From assembly GCA_903876735.1 (NCBI GenBank), contig CAIRAW010000067.1, positions 45,161 to 109,160 on the forward strand: a DNA stretch of 64,000 nucleotides, written 5' to 3'. This document shows, piece after piece, positions 26,123-36,069 of the stretch. The notes below the pieces were generated by a model. The model ran no database searches. It was not told where the DNA came from and saw nothing but the letters and a program-made list of their open reading frames with translations. This DNA is from an uncultured beta proteobacterium. GTDB lineage: Bacteria > Pseudomonadota > Gammaproteobacteria > Burkholderiales > Burkholderiaceae_C. A program made the position numbers and the translations under genes. Position 1 is the first letter of the stretch. The number at the start of each line of letters is the position of its first letter.

Positions 26123-26341
26123 GTGAAGCCCGAAGACCTGCAACTGCTGGTGACGCGCACCATGCCATTTGGCAAATACAAGGGGCGTTGCATTGCCGAT
26201 TTACCCGGCAACTACCTGAGCTGGTTTGCGCGCGAAGGCGTGCCCAAGGGCGAGATCGGGCGCTTGCTGGCCCTGATGCACGAGATCGACCACAACGGCT
26301 TGTCGGATCTGCTCAAGCCCCTGCGGGCCAGCAAAAACTAG
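26123..26341 (+). CDS. DUF3820 family small protein
   Basis: A 72-residue protein matching, from memory, the DUF3820 family (core MPFGKYKGRCIADLPGNYLS followed by a short helix). Its function is unknown; family members have been called putative quorum-sensing-regulated virulence factors. The start is GTG, 3 bp after the gnd stop, so it is probably translated from the gnd mRNA. No signal peptide or membrane segment is present. It is convergent with the large DUF2126 gene; 46 bp separate the stops. Confidence 0.75.
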   Translation: MKPEDLQLLVTRTMPFGKYKGRCIADLPGNYLSWFAREGVPKGEIGRLLALMHEIDHNGLSDLLKPLRASKN

Positions 26342-26387
26342 CCGGACTGTCGCGCACATCCCCAGCCCGGCTTGCGATCCCGTGCGG

Positions 26388-29300
26388 CTAGTTGCGGCGC
26401 AAGTCGAGCGTGAACGGAAACTCGCGGCTGGCCGCCACGTGGATCGTGGCCGGGGGCACGACCAACTTGCCCGGCGTGTGGCCCATGGCCGCAAAGCGCG
26501 ACATGCGCCGGCTTTCCGCTTCGTAGGCATTGACCGGAAAGGTATCGGGGTTCAGGCCGCCCGGATGCGCCACGTGGTACTGGCAGCCGCCGAGTGAACG
26601 CTTCATCCAGGTGTCGACGATGTCAAAGGTCAACGGCGTGTGGATGCCGATGCCCGGATGCAGCGCCGACGGCGGGTTCCAGGCCTTGTAGCGCACACCT
26701 GTGGCGAATTCGCCAATGGTGCCAGTCGATTGCAGGGGCAAGGCGCGGCCGTTGCAGGTGACCACATAGCGGCTCTCATTCAGTCCCGTCACATGGACTT
26801 CAATGCGCTCGAGCGACGAGTCCACATAGCGGGCCGTGCCGCCGGGTGCGCCTTCCTCGCCCATCACGTGCCAGGGCTCCAGCGCGTTGCGCAGGGTCAG
26901 CTCGACACCGGCCGACTGGACCGAGCCCACGATCGGGAAACGGAACTCGTAGTGCGGGGCAAACCAGCTGCTATCGAAAGCGTAACCGGCGCCGCGCATC
27001 TCGGCCATCACATCGTCGAAATCCATCTTGATGAAGGTCGGCAGCAGGAAGCGGTCATGCAACTCGGTACCCCAGCGTGTTGCCGGCGCCTTGTACGGCG
27101 TCTTCCAGAAACGGGACACCAGAGCACGCAGCAACAGTTGCTGCACCACGCTCATGCGGGGGTGCGGCGGCATCTCGAAAGCGCGCAGTTCCAGCAGGCC
27201 CAGGCGTCCGGTGGCCGAGTCTGGCGAGTACATCTTGTCGATGGAAAACTCGCTGCGGTGCGTGTTGCCGGTGGCGTCGATCAGGATGTTGCGCAGCGTG
27301 CGGTCTACCAGCCAGGGCGGCATGCTCTGGCCGTGCAGTTCACGGTTTTTGTAAATCTGCTCGATGGCAATTTCAAGCTCGTAGAGCTGGTCATTGCGCG
27401 CCTCGTCAACGCGCGGCGCCTGGCTCGTGGGGCCGACAAACATGCCGCTGAACAGGTAGCTCAGACTCGGATGGTTGTGCCAAAACAGCAGCAGGCTGGC
27501 CAGCAGTTCGGGCTTGCGCAGGAACGGGCTGTCGGCTGGCGTGGCGCCGCCCATCACAAAGTGGTTGCCGCCACCGGTTCCGGTGTGTCGGCCGTCCTTC
27601 ATGAACTTCTCGGCCGACAGGCGCGACTCGAACGCCACGTCGTACAGGAACTCGGTATTGCGCACCAGATCGCCCCAGTTCGTCACCGGGTGGATGTTGA
27701 CCTCAATGACGCCGGGGTCGGGTGTGACCTGCAGCAGCTTCAGGCGCGGGTCGCGCGGTGGCGGATAGCCTTCGAGCACCAACTGCACGCCCAGTTCCTT
27801 TGCCGTGGCTTCAATGGCGCCGAGCAGATCGAGGTAGTCTTCGAGGCGCTCGAGTGGCGGCATGAAGATGTAGAGCACGCCGGACTTCTTGCCGACCGCC
27901 TCGGCCTTGGGCCCGCTGGCGCGACGCGGGTCGCGCACTTCGACGCACAGGGCGGTGCGCGTGATCCAGTGGGCCGACTCCTTTTGTTTCGGCACGCGGG
28001 CAAACCCGGCTGGCTCGGTCTGCAGCGTGCTTTGCGCGCTAGCGGCCGCTGAACTGGCGGCCAAGGCCGCAGCGCCGCCCGGGGCACTCTGAAATTTACG
28101 CGTTGCTTCAGCCGCGGGCCCGCTGCCCGAAAGATAAGGCGTTGCGCCTTTCGCGCCGCTGGCGTGCACAGCGCTTGTATAGCGTGCCGCCATCGCAGCG
28201 TGAGCGGGCAACTCGGAACGGGGCGCGCTGGGATCCTGCTCCAGCAGGTAAGGGTAGTCGCTCTTGCTGACCCAGGGCAAAGAGTCCAGCGGCAGGCGCA
28301 AACCCATGGGTGAATCACCCGGCATGAGGTACATGCGCTCGTCGCGCAGGAACCAGGAGCCGGTTGTCCAGCCAGCGCCAGCCCCATCCGTCTTTTCCGC
28401 CACTTTCACCGGCAACACATAGCCGACCACGCTATCGAGCTTCTGCTCGAAGACACGGCGCAGGCGCGCGCGTTCCATCTCGTCGTCGAGCTTGGAGTTG
28501 AACGGGTCGACGTTGACCGGCAGGCGGCGTTCGCGCCACAGGTAGTACCAGACATCTTCGTAGGCGCCCTGCATGAATTTGTCGGTGACGCCTAGCTTGG
28601 CCGCCAGCGCTTGCGTGAAACGCCGCGCGTCCTCGCTCGTGTAGTGCGTCGGCACGCGCTCGTCGGTGAACAGCGCGGGGTCACTCCAGACGGGTTGCCC
28701 GTCGGCGCGCCAGTAGATGTTCAAAGCCCAGCGCGGCAATTGTTCCCCGGGGTACCACTTGCCCTGACCGAAGTGCAGAAACCCACCTTCACCGTATTCG
28801 GCGCGCAGCTTATGCACCAATTCGGTGGCGAAACCACGCTTGGTTGGACCCAGCGCTTCGGTGTTCCATTCCGGTGCGTCGCGGTCATCAACCGCCACAA
28901 AAGTGGGCTCGCCACCCATCGTCAGGCGTACGTCACCAGCCAGCAATTCCTTGTCCACTGCGGCGCCGAGTGTCATAACATCGGCCCATTGCTCTTCGCT
29001 GTAGGGTTTGGTCACGCGTGGCGATTCGTAGATTCGAGTCACCGCCATGTGGTGCGCAAACTCGACCTCGCATTTGTCCATGCCGCCCTCGATTGGTGCG
29101 GCACCGGAAGGCTGCGGCGTGCAGGCCAGCGGAATGTGACCTTCACCTGCCAGAAGTCCGGAGGTGGCGTCCAGCCCGACCCAGCCAGCGCCCGGCAGGT
29201 AAACCTCGCACCAGGCGTGCAGGTCGGTGAAGTCAACCTCGGTTCCGCTCGGACCGTCCAGCGATTTCACGTCGGGCTTCAACTGAATCAGGTAGCCCGA

Positions 29301-29903
29301 GACAAAACGAGCCGCCAGACCGCAATGGCGCAGCAGTTGCACCAGCAGCCAGGCCGAATCACGGCAGGAGCCGGAGCCAAGCTTGAGGGTCTCGTCGGGC
29401 GTCTGCACGCCAGGTTCCATGCGGATCAGGTAGCTGATGTCCTTGTGCACCATGGTGTTGACATCGACCAGAAAATCGATGGTGCGGCGCTTGCTGCGGT
29501 CAATGCGCGCCAGGCAGGCCTTGAGTCGTTTGCTCAAGTGTTCGGTCGCCAGGTAAGGCGCCAGTTCCTGCTTGAGCAGGGCTTCGTACTTGAACGGGAA
29601 TTTTTCAGCGGCTGGTTCGAGGAAAAAATCGAAGGGGTTGAAAACCGCCATCTCGACCACGAGGTCCACCGTGACTTTGAACTCGCGCGTTTTTTTCTCG
29701 AACACCAACCGTGCCTGGTAGTTGGCAAAGGGGTCCTGCTGCCAGTTGAGGTAATGATCGGCCGGCTCGATCGTGAGCGAGTACGAAATGATCTTGCTGC
29801 GGCAATGGGGCGCCGGGCGCAGACGAATCACCTGCGGGCCGAGATTGACCAGGCGGTCGTATTTGTAATGGGTTACGTGGTTCAGCGCGGCGTGGATGGA
29901 CAT
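26388..29903 (-). CDS. Transglutaminase-like / DUF2126 giant protein
   Basis: A 1,171-residue cytoplasmic protein. The N-terminal third is a bacterial transglutaminase-like fold: beta domain (about residues 1-90), then catalytic Cys in GSGSCRDSAW (about 178), His in DLHAWCEVYLPG and Asp in VGLDATSG. The rest is the DUF2126 region with TMGGEPTFVAVDDRDAPEWN and FVGPTSQAPRVDEARND. ATG 29903 (MSIHAALNHVTHYKYD) fits the family; the ORF-track start at 30002 adds 33 unrelated residues. A low-complexity Ala/Ser segment lies near residues 610-660. Homologues are usually encoded with ATP-grasp and alpha-E proteins and may act in peptide tagging; none of these partners lies alongside here. Confidence 0.85.
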   Translation of the reverse strand: MSIHAALNHVTHYKYDRLVNLGPQVIRLRPAPHCRSKIISYSLTIEPADHYLNWQQDPFANYQARLVFEKKTREFKVTVDLVVEMAVFNPFDFFLEPAAEKFPFKYEALLKQELAPYLATEHLSKRLKACLARIDRSKRRTIDFLVDVNTMVHKDISYLIRMEPGVQTPDETLKLGSGSCRDSAWLLVQLLRHCGLAARFVSGYLIQLKPDVKSLDGPSGTEVDFTDLHAWCEVYLPGAGWVGLDATSGLLAGEGHIPLACTPQPSGAAPIEGGMDKCEVEFAHHMAVTRIYESPRVTKPYSEEQWADVMTLGAAVDKELLAGDVRLTMGGEPTFVAVDDRDAPEWNTEALGPTKRGFATELVHKLRAEYGEGGFLHFGQGKWYPGEQLPRWALNIYWRADGQPVWSDPALFTDERVPTHYTSEDARRFTQALAAKLGVTDKFMQGAYEDVWYYLWRERRLPVNVDPFNSKLDDEMERARLRRVFEQKLDSVVGYVLPVKVAEKTDGAGAGWTTGSWFLRDERMYLMPGDSPMGLRLPLDSLPWVSKSDYPYLLEQDPSAPRSELPAHAAMAARYTSAVHASGAKGATPYLSGSGPAAEATRKFQSAPGGAAALAASSAAASAQSTLQTEPAGFARVPKQKESAHWITRTALCVEVRDPRRASGPKAEAVGKKSGVLYIFMPPLERLEDYLDLLGAIEATAKELGVQLVLEGYPPPRDPRLKLLQVTPDPGVIEVNIHPVTNWGDLVRNTEFLYDVAFESRLSAEKFMKDGRHTGTGGGNHFVMGGATPADSPFLRKPELLASLLLFWHNHPSLSYLFSGMFVGPTSQAPRVDEARNDQLYELEIAIEQIYKNRELHGQSMPPWLVDRTLRNILIDATGNTHRSEFSIDKMYSPDSATGRLGLLELRAFEMPPHPRMSVVQQLLLRALVSRFWKTPYKAPATRWGTELHDRFLLPTFIKMDFDDVMAEMRGAGYAFDSSWFAPHYEFRFPIVGSVQSAGVELTLRNALEPWHVMGEEGAPGGTARYVDSSLERIEVHVTGLNESRYVVTCNGRALPLQSTGTIGEFATGVRYKAWNPPSALHPGIGIHTPLTFDIVDTWMKRSLGGCQYHVAHPGGLNPDTFPVNAYEAESRRMSRFAAMGHTPGKLVVPPATIHVAASREFPFTLDLRRN

Positions 29904-30022
29904 GTTCTGACTTTTTAGAGAGGGAGCAAGGGCTTGCCTTAAACGAATACTAGCAATGTTGGTGCCATTGGATTTTCCGGGGTACGATAAAAGCACGCCC
30001 ATGAACCCGAACTGTGACCGCC

Positions 30023-30889
30023 ATGACTGACTCGCAACGCCAGGATTTTCGCTTCTTTCACCGCCTTCGGGTGCGATGGGTCGAAGTTGACCTGCAGAAA
30101 ATCGTGTTTAACGCGCATTACCTGATGTACTTCGACACCGCGATCGCCGATTACTGGCGCGCCCTGGCCTTGCCTTACGAGAGCACCATGCTGGCCTTAG
30201 GCGGCGACCTCTACGTCAAAAAGGCCAGCATCGAATACCACGGCTCGGCCACCCTGGACGATCAGATCGACGTGGCGCTCAAGTGCAGCCGTATTGGCAA
30301 CTCATCCTTTTGCTTCACGGGCGCGATCTTTCGCGGCGAGAAACAACTGATCAGTTGCGAGCTGATTTACGTATTTGCCGACCCTGCGACGCAGACCTCG
30401 AAACCGTTGCCCGATGCCCTGCGCCAGATCATGCTGGGCTACGAGGCCTGGCAGCCGATGGCGCGGCTTGAAACCGGCAACTGGCAGCACCTTGGCGCGC
30501 CCGCGCGCCAGCTGCGCGCCGACGTCTTTCACGACGAACAAGGGATTGCCGCCGAGCTGACCTGCGATGCCGCCGACGAGTTCGCCGTGCACGTGCTGGC
30601 GCGTAACTGGCTCGGTGTGCCGGTAGCCACCGGACGCCTGTTGCAACAGGCGCCGGGGATTGGAAGAATCGGTCGCATGGCCGTCAGCCGGGTGCTGCGC
30701 GGCTCCAACCTGGGTCGAGACGTGTTGCGCAGCCTGATGCAGACCGCGAAAGAGCGTGGTGACCATGAAGTGGTTCTGCACGCACAGCGCACGGCTGAAG
30801 GCTTTTATGCGCGCCTTGGCTTTGTGCAGCGGGGCGAACCATTCGAAGAAGCCGGCATCGTGCACATCGAGATGGCGCACGCGCTCTAA
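30023..30889 (+). CDS. YbgC-type acyl-CoA thioesterase fused to GNAT acetyltransferase
   Basis: A 288-residue fusion. Residues 1-150 are a hot-dog thioesterase of the YbgC/FadM (4-hydroxybenzoyl-CoA) family, with RVRWVEVDLQKIVFNAHYLMYFDT (quoted in part: VFNAHYLMYFDTA), in which the usual catalytic Asp of the YbgC motif (D-x-x-G-V-V-Y-H) is represented by DLQKIVFNAHY. Residues about 165-288 are a GNAT domain with RTAEGFYARLGF, the acetyl-CoA fold end. ATG 30023 is taken; GTG 30014 is possible, and neither has a clear ribosome site. It is divergent from the DUF2126 gene and convergent with ygfZ. The substrates are unknown. Confidence 0.8.
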   Translation: MTDSQRQDFRFFHRLRVRWVEVDLQKIVFNAHYLMYFDTAIADYWRALALPYESTMLALGGDLYVKKASIEYHGSATLDDQIDVALKCSRIGNSSFCFTGAIFRGEKQLISCELIYVFADPATQTSKPLPDALRQIMLGYEAWQPMARLETGNWQHLGAPARQLRADVFHDEQGIAAELTCDAADEFAVHVLARNWLGVPVATGRLLQQAPGIGRIGRMAVSRVLRGSNLGRDVLRSLMQTAKERGDHEVVLHAQRTAEGFYARLGFVQRGEPFEEAGIVHIEMAHAL

Positions 30890-30902
30890 AAAATCGGCTT
30901 GA

Positions 30903-31820
30903 TCAAATATCGGCCGGCAAAGGGTAGGGTGCTGCTTGCACCGTCAGGGCCGGGCCGGAGACCGTGCCCAGATGCAAGCCGCCACCGTCAAAGGCTGCGA
31001 CCTGCATCGAAACAATCGCATCAAAACCACCACCGTTTGCGGCAGCCGACTGCGCCACGATGCCGCAGGGCTGCTGCGCGTCTGCGTCCTGAAACACTTC
31101 GTCGCCCGCCTTCATGGCGGCATCCGAATGCGCCAAAAAGGCGCGACGCTTGAGAGTGCCGCGAAACTGGCTGCGCGCCACGACCTCCTGCCCCGGGTAG
31201 CAGCCTTTCTTGAAGCTAACGCCCCCAACCGACTCGTAGTTGAGCATCTGCGGCACAAAGGCGTCCACCGTTGCAGCGCTGATCAAGGCGATGCCGCTGC
31301 GGACCTCGCCCAAGGCCCAGTCTTGCGCACTTAGCGCGGGTCCAGCGGGCGCTGGCTGCGCTGCTGGCGCGAGCCAGAGGGCGCGTGCCACACCATCGGC
31401 CGGGTACAGGAACAGCACCGAGGCGCCGTCAATGTCCCGCATCGACCAGACCGCTGGTTCGCCGGGTGCCAGGGCTGCAAGGGCATCGCCAGCCAGGCCG
31501 AACAAGCAAAATTCGGCACTGGCGTCGCTCAGTTTTGCCTTGGCACGCATGACGAAGCGGGATAAGCGTGGAACCGTTTCAGCCAACAAGTCGCGACTGC
31601 AGATGAGCAGTATTTCAGTCGGGCTGCGCTTGAAACCATAAAAGCTGGCCAGCATCCGGCCTTTGGCCGAACAATAGGCGGCCAGTCGCGCTTCGGATTG
31701 CCCTAGCAGCAGAAAATCCTGGGTCAACTGGTTGTGGAGAAAGTTGGCGGCGTCAGCGCCTTCAACCCGGATGACGCCCAGATGCTCGATTCGCGCGATG
31801 CCATTGAGTTTGGTATGCAT
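30903..31820 (-). CDS. ygfZ: Folate-binding YgfZ/GcvT family protein
   Basis: A 305-residue protein with the GcvT-like folate-binding fold and the family signature KGCYPGQEVVAR near residue 200. YgfZ helps keep certain Fe-S enzymes, including MiaB-type tRNA modification enzymes, active in the cytoplasm. I prefer ATG 31820 (MHTKLNGIARIEHLGVI) over the ORF-track start at 31835, as it matches the family start. It is divergent from mltG; the 47-bp gap must hold both promoters. The same ygfZ-mltG-tmk-holB order is common in beta- and gammaproteobacteria. Confidence 0.92.
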   Translation of the reverse strand: MHTKLNGIARIEHLGVIRVEGADAANFLHNQLTQDFLLLGQSEARLAAYCSAKGRMLASFYGFKRSPTEILLICSRDLLAETVPRLSRFVMRAKAKLSDASAEFCLFGLAGDALAALAPGEPAVWSMRDIDGASVLFLYPADGVARALWLAPAAQPAPAGPALSAQDWALGEVRSGIALISAATVDAFVPQMLNYESVGGVSFKKGCYPGQEVVARSQFRGTLKRRAFLAHSDAAMKAGDEVFQDADAQQPCGIVAQSAAANGGGFDAIVSMQVAAFDGGGLHLGTVSGPALTVQAAPYPLPADI

Positions 31821-31867
31821 GGACTGAATTATCATCCTCCCTCGATTTAACCAAAGGCTGTAGGGCT

Positions 31868-32851
31868 GTGCGCCGTATCTTTTTTACCATTGTTGTGCTT
31901 ACGGCCCTGTTCGGTGGTGCCGCGGGTTGGTGGCTCAACCAGGATCTGGATTTGAACACCGACACCGTCGACCTGTCGATTGAACCGGGCACGTCGGTGC
32001 GCGCGCTGGCTCAGTCTGTCAGCGACGCCGGAGTACGGGTCAGTCCGGCGCTGCTTTACTGGTGGTTTCGCCTGTCCGGGCAGGCGCGCCAGATCAAGGC
32101 CGGCAGCTATGAACTGGAGCCGGGCATCAGCCCGCGCAGCCTGCTGCGCAAACTTGTGCGCGGCGAAGAGGCGCTGCGCGCTGTGACGCTGGTGGAGGGC
32201 TGGAACTTCAAGCAGGTTCGTGCCGCGCTGCTGAAAGCCGAACAACTCACGCCAGAGTCAAAAAATCTGCCTGATTACCTGCTCATGAAAGTGCTGGGCA
32301 AGCCCGGTGTCGCGCCCGAAGGTCGTTTTTTCCCGGACACCTACACCTATGCCAAGGGCAGCAGTGATCTGGCGCTGCTCAAACGGGCCATGCGCGCCAT
32401 GGACAAACAGTTGGCTGCCGCCTGGAAACAGCGCCAGCCTGACACGCCTTTGACCACACCCGAGCAGGCCTTGGCGCTGGCCAGTATTGTCGAGAAGGAA
32501 ACCGGCCGCGCCAGTGACCGCAGTCTGATCGCCGGCGTGTTTGTCAACCGGCTGCGCATGGGCATGCTGCTGCAGACCGATCCGACCGTCATTTTTGGCA
32601 TGGGGGACGCTTTTGACGGAAACCTGCGCCGGCGCGACCTGCAAAAAGACACGCCCTGGAACACCTATACGCGCGCTGGCCTGCCGCCGACCCCGATTGC
32701 CATGCCAGGCAAGCCGGCCCTGCTGGCGGCAGTGCAGCCGGCAAGCACCAAGGCCCTTTATTTTGTGGCCCGCGGCGACGGCAGCAGCGAGTTCAGCGCC
32801 AGCCTGGAGGCGCACAATCGGGCGGTCAACAAATACCAGCGCGGAAAGTGA
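31868..32851 (+). CDS. mltG: Endolytic murein transglycosylase MltG
   Basis: A 327-residue inner-membrane protein with one N-terminal transmembrane helix (IFFTIVVLTALFGGAAGWWL), a LysM-like region and the YceG catalytic domain. The catalytic glutamate is in ALASIVEKETG. Further landmarks are VFVNRLRMGMLLQTDPTVIFG and NTYTRAGLPPTPIAMPG. It cuts nascent glycan strands and may set their length. The start is GTG 31868 after GTAGGG. It is the first gene of the mltG-tmk-holB-tatD-ankyrin operon. Confidence 0.95.
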   Translation: MRRIFFTIVVLTALFGGAAGWWLNQDLDLNTDTVDLSIEPGTSVRALAQSVSDAGVRVSPALLYWWFRLSGQARQIKAGSYELEPGISPRSLLRKLVRGEEALRAVTLVEGWNFKQVRAALLKAEQLTPESKNLPDYLLMKVLGKPGVAPEGRFFPDTYTYAKGSSDLALLKRAMRAMDKQLAAAWKQRQPDTPLTTPEQALALASIVEKETGRASDRSLIAGVFVNRLRMGMLLQTDPTVIFGMGDAFDGNLRRRDLQKDTPWNTYTRAGLPPTPIAMPGKPALLAAVQPASTKALYFVARGDGSSEFSASLEAHNRAVNKYQRGK

Positions 32852-32857
32852 CGACAG

Positions 32858-33517
32858 ATGTCAACAGGGGGTCTCTTGCAGGGTCTTTTCATCAGTTTTG
32901 AAGGCATCGATGGGGCGGGCAAATCGACCCATATCGACGCTTTGGCACAAGCTTTTCGGGCCCAGGGCAGGGCGCTGACCGTGACGCGTGAGCCGGGCGG
33001 CACAGCGCTGGCTGAAAAATTGCGCGCCATGGTGCTCAACGACCCTATGGACGCCATGACCGAGGCCTTGCTGGTGTTCGCGGCGCGGCGCGATCACCTG
33101 CGCCAGGTCATTGAACCAGCGCTAGCGCTGGGCCAGGTGGTGTTGTGCGACCGCTTTACAGACGCCACATTTGCCTACCAAGGCGGTGGCCGGGGCTTTG
33201 ACCTGGGCCTGTTGTCGCAACTGGAGCGCATGGTGCAAACCATCTCGATCAACGGAGCGGACCTGGTGCGGCAACCCGACGTCACGGTCTGGTTCGACTT
33301 GCCAGCCGAAATTGCCGCGCAGCGCCTGGCCGGCACCCGCGTACCTGACAAGTTCGAAGCGCAGCCGGTGGAGTTTTTCCGCCAAGTTCACAACGGCTAC
33401 TTGGAGCGCATGCGGGAGACTCCGGCGCGTTTTGCGCGTATCAATGCCGATCAGGCGCGTGAAGCCGTCTGGCGCGATGTCCTGGCGGCACTGCAAGGCA
33501 GAGGCTGGCTGGCATGA
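32858..33517 (+). CDS. tmk: Thymidylate kinase
   Basis: A 219-residue nucleotide kinase that phosphorylates dTMP for dTTP synthesis. The P-loop [12 protein letters not shown] is at residues 12-23; [14 protein letters not shown] and the [16 protein letters not shown] lid/DR motif are intact. ATG 32858 is used; a second possible start would remove only a few residues. It lies 6 bp after mltG and overlaps holB by 4 bases (ATGA). Confidence 0.96.
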   Translation: MSTGGLLQGLFISFEGIDGAGKSTHIDALAQAFRAQGRALTVTREPGGTALAEKLRAMVLNDPMDAMTEALLVFAARRDHLRQVIEPALALGQVVLCDRFTDATFAYQGGGRGFDLGLLSQLERMVQTISINGADLVRQPDVTVWFDLPAEIAAQRLAGTRVPDKFEAQPVEFFRQVHNGYLERMRETPARFARINADQAREAVWRDVLAALQGRGWLA

Positions 33518-34509
33518 CTGAAGAAGCCCCTGTTGCGCCCTGGATCGCCGCCCAAACCCGATCCCTGCTGGCCCAGCGTGGCCACGCCTGGTTGCTGACC
33601 GGCCCGTCCGGACTTGGACAGTCTAAATTGGCCCTATCGCTGGTGCGGGCCTGGCTCTGCGAACAGGCATCGGAGGATGGCGCCTGCGGTCACTGCGGCA
33701 GTTGCCACGCCATCGATGTGCGCACCCATGCTGATTTGTGCGTGCTGATGCCCGAAACCGTGATGCTCGAACTTGGATGGCCCCTGAGCGAAAAAGCCCA
33801 GGGCGAGATCGATGACAAGAAACGCAAGGCAAGCAAGGAGATCCGGGTCGACGCCATGCGCGACGCGGTAGAGTTTGCGCAGCGCACCAGCGCGCGCGGT
33901 CGCGGCAAGGCGGTGCTGGTCTTTCCGGCCGAGCGCATGAACAATGTGACGGCCAATGCCCTGCTCAAGACATTGGAGGAGCCGCCTGGCGACGTCAGGT
34001 TTGTACTCGCCAGTGAAGCGGCCGACCAGTTGCTGCCGACGATTCGCAGCCGCTGCCTGGGGCACACCATGCTCTGGCCGGCGCAGGAAGATGCGCTGGA
34101 CTGGCTGCAGCAATGCGGCATCGACCGGCAGTCCGGGCGCGTCATGCTGCGCGCTGCCGGCGGCCGCCCGGAAGACGCCCTGCAGTTTTCACGCTGGGAG
34201 CCGGGTGTACAGGCCTGGGTCAAACTGCCCAAGGCCATGGCGCGCGGCGACGTGAGTGCGTTGAAGGACTGGTCGCCAGCACAGGCGGTAAGCGCCCTGC
34301 ACAAGATTTGTCACGACGTTCTGGCGCTCAAGACCGGGGCGGCGCCTCGGTTCTTTGAGGTGGCTGATTTGCCCGGCGGCGGCTCGGTTGCCAGTTTGAC
34401 GGCCTGGGCGCGGGCGCTGGCTGCGACAACGCGCAGCGTGGAGCACCCTTTCAACCCCGGTTTGATGCTCGAAGCGCTGGCGAGTCAGGCCCAACGCGCA
34501 CTGAGCTGA
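33514..34509 (+). CDS. holB: DNA polymerase III delta' subunit
   Basis: A 331-residue clamp-loader subunit with the AAA+ fold. The zinc-binding cluster is visible ([16 protein letters not shown]), along with [21 protein letters not shown] (sensor region; quoted in part) and the IRSRCL motif. Like other delta' proteins the P-loop is modified (GPSGLGQSK), so it is a structural stator in the clamp loader rather than an ATPase. It overlaps tmk by 4 bases and is 1 bp from tatD. Confidence 0.95.
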   Translation: MTEEAPVAPWIAAQTRSLLAQRGHAWLLTGPSGLGQSKLALSLVRAWLCEQASEDGACGHCGSCHAIDVRTHADLCVLMPETVMLELGWPLSEKAQGEIDDKKRKASKEIRVDAMRDAVEFAQRTSARGRGKAVLVFPAERMNNVTANALLKTLEEPPGDVRFVLASEAADQLLPTIRSRCLGHTMLWPAQEDALDWLQQCGIDRQSGRVMLRAAGGRPEDALQFSRWEPGVQAWVKLPKAMARGDVSALKDWSPAQAVSALHKICHDVLALKTGAAPRFFEVADLPGGGSVASLTAWARALAATTRSVEHPFNPGLMLEALASQAQRALS

Positions 34510-34510
34510 C

Positions 34511-35305
34511 ATGTTTACCGATTCACACTGCCATTTGACCTTTCCGGAGTTGGCGGCACAGATCCCGGCTATCCGCACCGCCATGGCCCAGGCCCAGGTC
34601 GACCGCGCGCTGTGCATCTGCACCTCGCTGGAGGAATTTCCGGGGGTGCATGAACTCGCGACCGGGTATGACAACTTCTGGGCCACGGTCGGCGTCCATC
34701 CAGACAACGAAGGCGTCCAGGAACCCAGTCTGCAGGACTTGCTGGACCGGGGAAAGATGCCGCGTGTGGTCGGAATTGGGGAAACCGGGCTCGACTATTA
34801 CAGGCTTGCGGGCCGCAGCATTGCCGAGATGGCTTGGCAGCGCGATCGCTTTTGCACCCATATCCTGGCGGCACGCCAGTTGGGGCTGCCGCTGGTGATT
34901 CACACCCGGTCCGCCTCGGACGACACCCTGGCGATTCTGCGCGAGCAGGGCGAGGACGGTTCAACGGGTAGCGCCGGCGGGGTATTTCACTGTTTTACCG
35001 AAACGGCCGATGTTGCTCGCGCTGCGCTGGACCTGGGTTATTACATCTCCTTTTCTGGCATCCTGACCTTCAAGAATGCGCAGGATCTGCGCGACGTGGC
35101 GGCTTTTGTGCCGCTGGACCGGTTGCTGATCGAGACCGACAGCCCCTATTTGGCCCCGGTGCCCTACCGCGGAAAGACCAACAACCCGTCCTATGTGCCG
35201 CACGTGGCAGCTCAGTTGGCGGCAATCAGGAATCTTCCGCTTGCGCAGATCGCACAGGCCAGCAGTCGTAACTTCGAAGCCCTGTTCAAAGGTGTTCTGA
35301 AATGA
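34511..35305 (+). CDS. tatD: TatD-family metal-dependent DNase (YcfH-like)
   Basis: A 264-residue TIM-barrel hydrolase. Metal ligands are visible in the N-terminal [38 protein letters not shown] and the final [12 protein letters not shown]. TatD proteins are 3'-5' DNases or deoxyribonucleases, and YcfH in this operon position is the usual paralogue. It overlaps the ankyrin gene by 4 bases. Confidence 0.92.
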   Translation: MFTDSHCHLTFPELAAQIPAIRTAMAQAQVDRALCICTSLEEFPGVHELATGYDNFWATVGVHPDNEGVQEPSLQDLLDRGKMPRVVGIGETGLDYYRLAGRSIAEMAWQRDRFCTHILAARQLGLPLVIHTRSASDDTLAILREQGEDGSTGSAGGVFHCFTETADVARAALDLGYYISFSGILTFKNAQDLRDVAAFVPLDRLLIETDSPYLAPVPYRGKTNNPSYVPHVAAQLAAIRNLPLAQIAQASSRNFEALFKGVLK

Positions 35306-35985
35306 GTTTGCGACCGCCTTTGAAGTTAAAGTGTTTATTTCGAAAGTGTTTTTATCTTGTTGTTTTTACTGGATATTCTCTTTGCTCGGCCGGGTCATTT
35401 GAGGATTACTTTACGGCCATCAAACGCGATGATGCCGAACTCATCGCCGGCTTGTTGAAGCGCGGTTTCGACCCCAACACGCCCAATTTGGAGGGTGAAC
35501 AAGGGCTGTTTCTTGCCATTCGGGATTCGTCACTCAGGACTGTAAAGGCGCTGCTGCGCCATCCCGACACCCAGGTCGAGGCGCGTTCGCTCAACGATGA
35601 AAGCCCGCTGATGCTGGCTGCACTAAAGGGTTTGACCGATCTGTGCCAGCAATTGATAGCCAGGGGCGCGGACGTCAACAAGCCGGGATGGACGCCGCTG
35701 CATTACGCCGCCACCAACGGTCATTTAGCGGTGATGGCCCTGTTGCTTGAGGAGCACGCCTATATCGACGCAGCATCACCCAATGCCACAACACCGCTCA
35801 TGATGGCGGCGCGCTACGGCACGGCTGAGGCGGTCAAGTTGTTACTGGAGGCTGGTGCCGACCCGACGCTCGCCAATGATCAAGGATTGTCCGCCGTGGA
35901 GTTTGCCCAGCGCGCCGGTCGGGCCGATATAGCGGGGATCATCGCAACCGCCATCCGCAAGCGTCAGCCCCCGGCCACTTGGTAG
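35302..35985 (+). CDS. Ankyrin-repeat protein with signal peptide
   Basis: A 227-residue protein. The N-terminal hydrophobic stretch ([16 protein letters not shown]) looks like a signal peptide, so it is probably periplasmic. About five ankyrin repeats follow from residue 35, with consensus pieces such as [21 protein letters not shown] and [20 protein letters not shown] (quoted in part). The C-terminus is basic. It is the last gene of the mltG operon through an ATGA overlap. Comamonadaceae often carry such an ankyrin gene after tatD (from memory). The partner is unknown. Its 5' codons are AT-richer than its neighbours'. Confidence 0.8.
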   Translation: MSLRPPLKLKCLFRKCFYLVVFTGYSLCSAGSFEDYFTAIKRDDAELIAGLLKRGFDPNTPNLEGEQGLFLAIRDSSLRTVKALLRHPDTQVEARSLNDESPLMLAALKGLTDLCQQLIARGADVNKPGWTPLHYAATNGHLAVMALLLEEHAYIDAASPNATTPLMMAARYGTAEAVKLLLEAGADPTLANDQGLSAVEFAQRAGRADIAGIIATAIRKRQPPATW

Positions 35986-36033
35986 GCCGCCGCCGGCGAG
36001 CAGAGCCAAATAGCTGGATTTTCGTTCGTTTTA

Positions 36034-36051
36034 TACTTCATACGATGTATA
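36034..36051 (+). repeat. 18-bp direct repeat, left copy (attL-like, degenerate XerD arm)
   Basis: TACTTCATACGATGTATA is identical to 37443-37460. Read as a Xer site, ACTTCATACGA (36035-36045) is the XerC-side arm, TGTATA (36046-36051) the central region, and CCTTACTAATG (36052-36062) a XerD arm that matches the consensus poorly. It lies 49 bp after the ankyrin stop. Confidence 0.7.
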
Positions 36052-36069
36052 CCTTACTAATGCTTTGAT

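Noticed and set aside
26640-28052. 470-aa plus-strand ORF opposite the DUF2126 gene
   Set aside because: Antisense shadow of a motif-rich protein.
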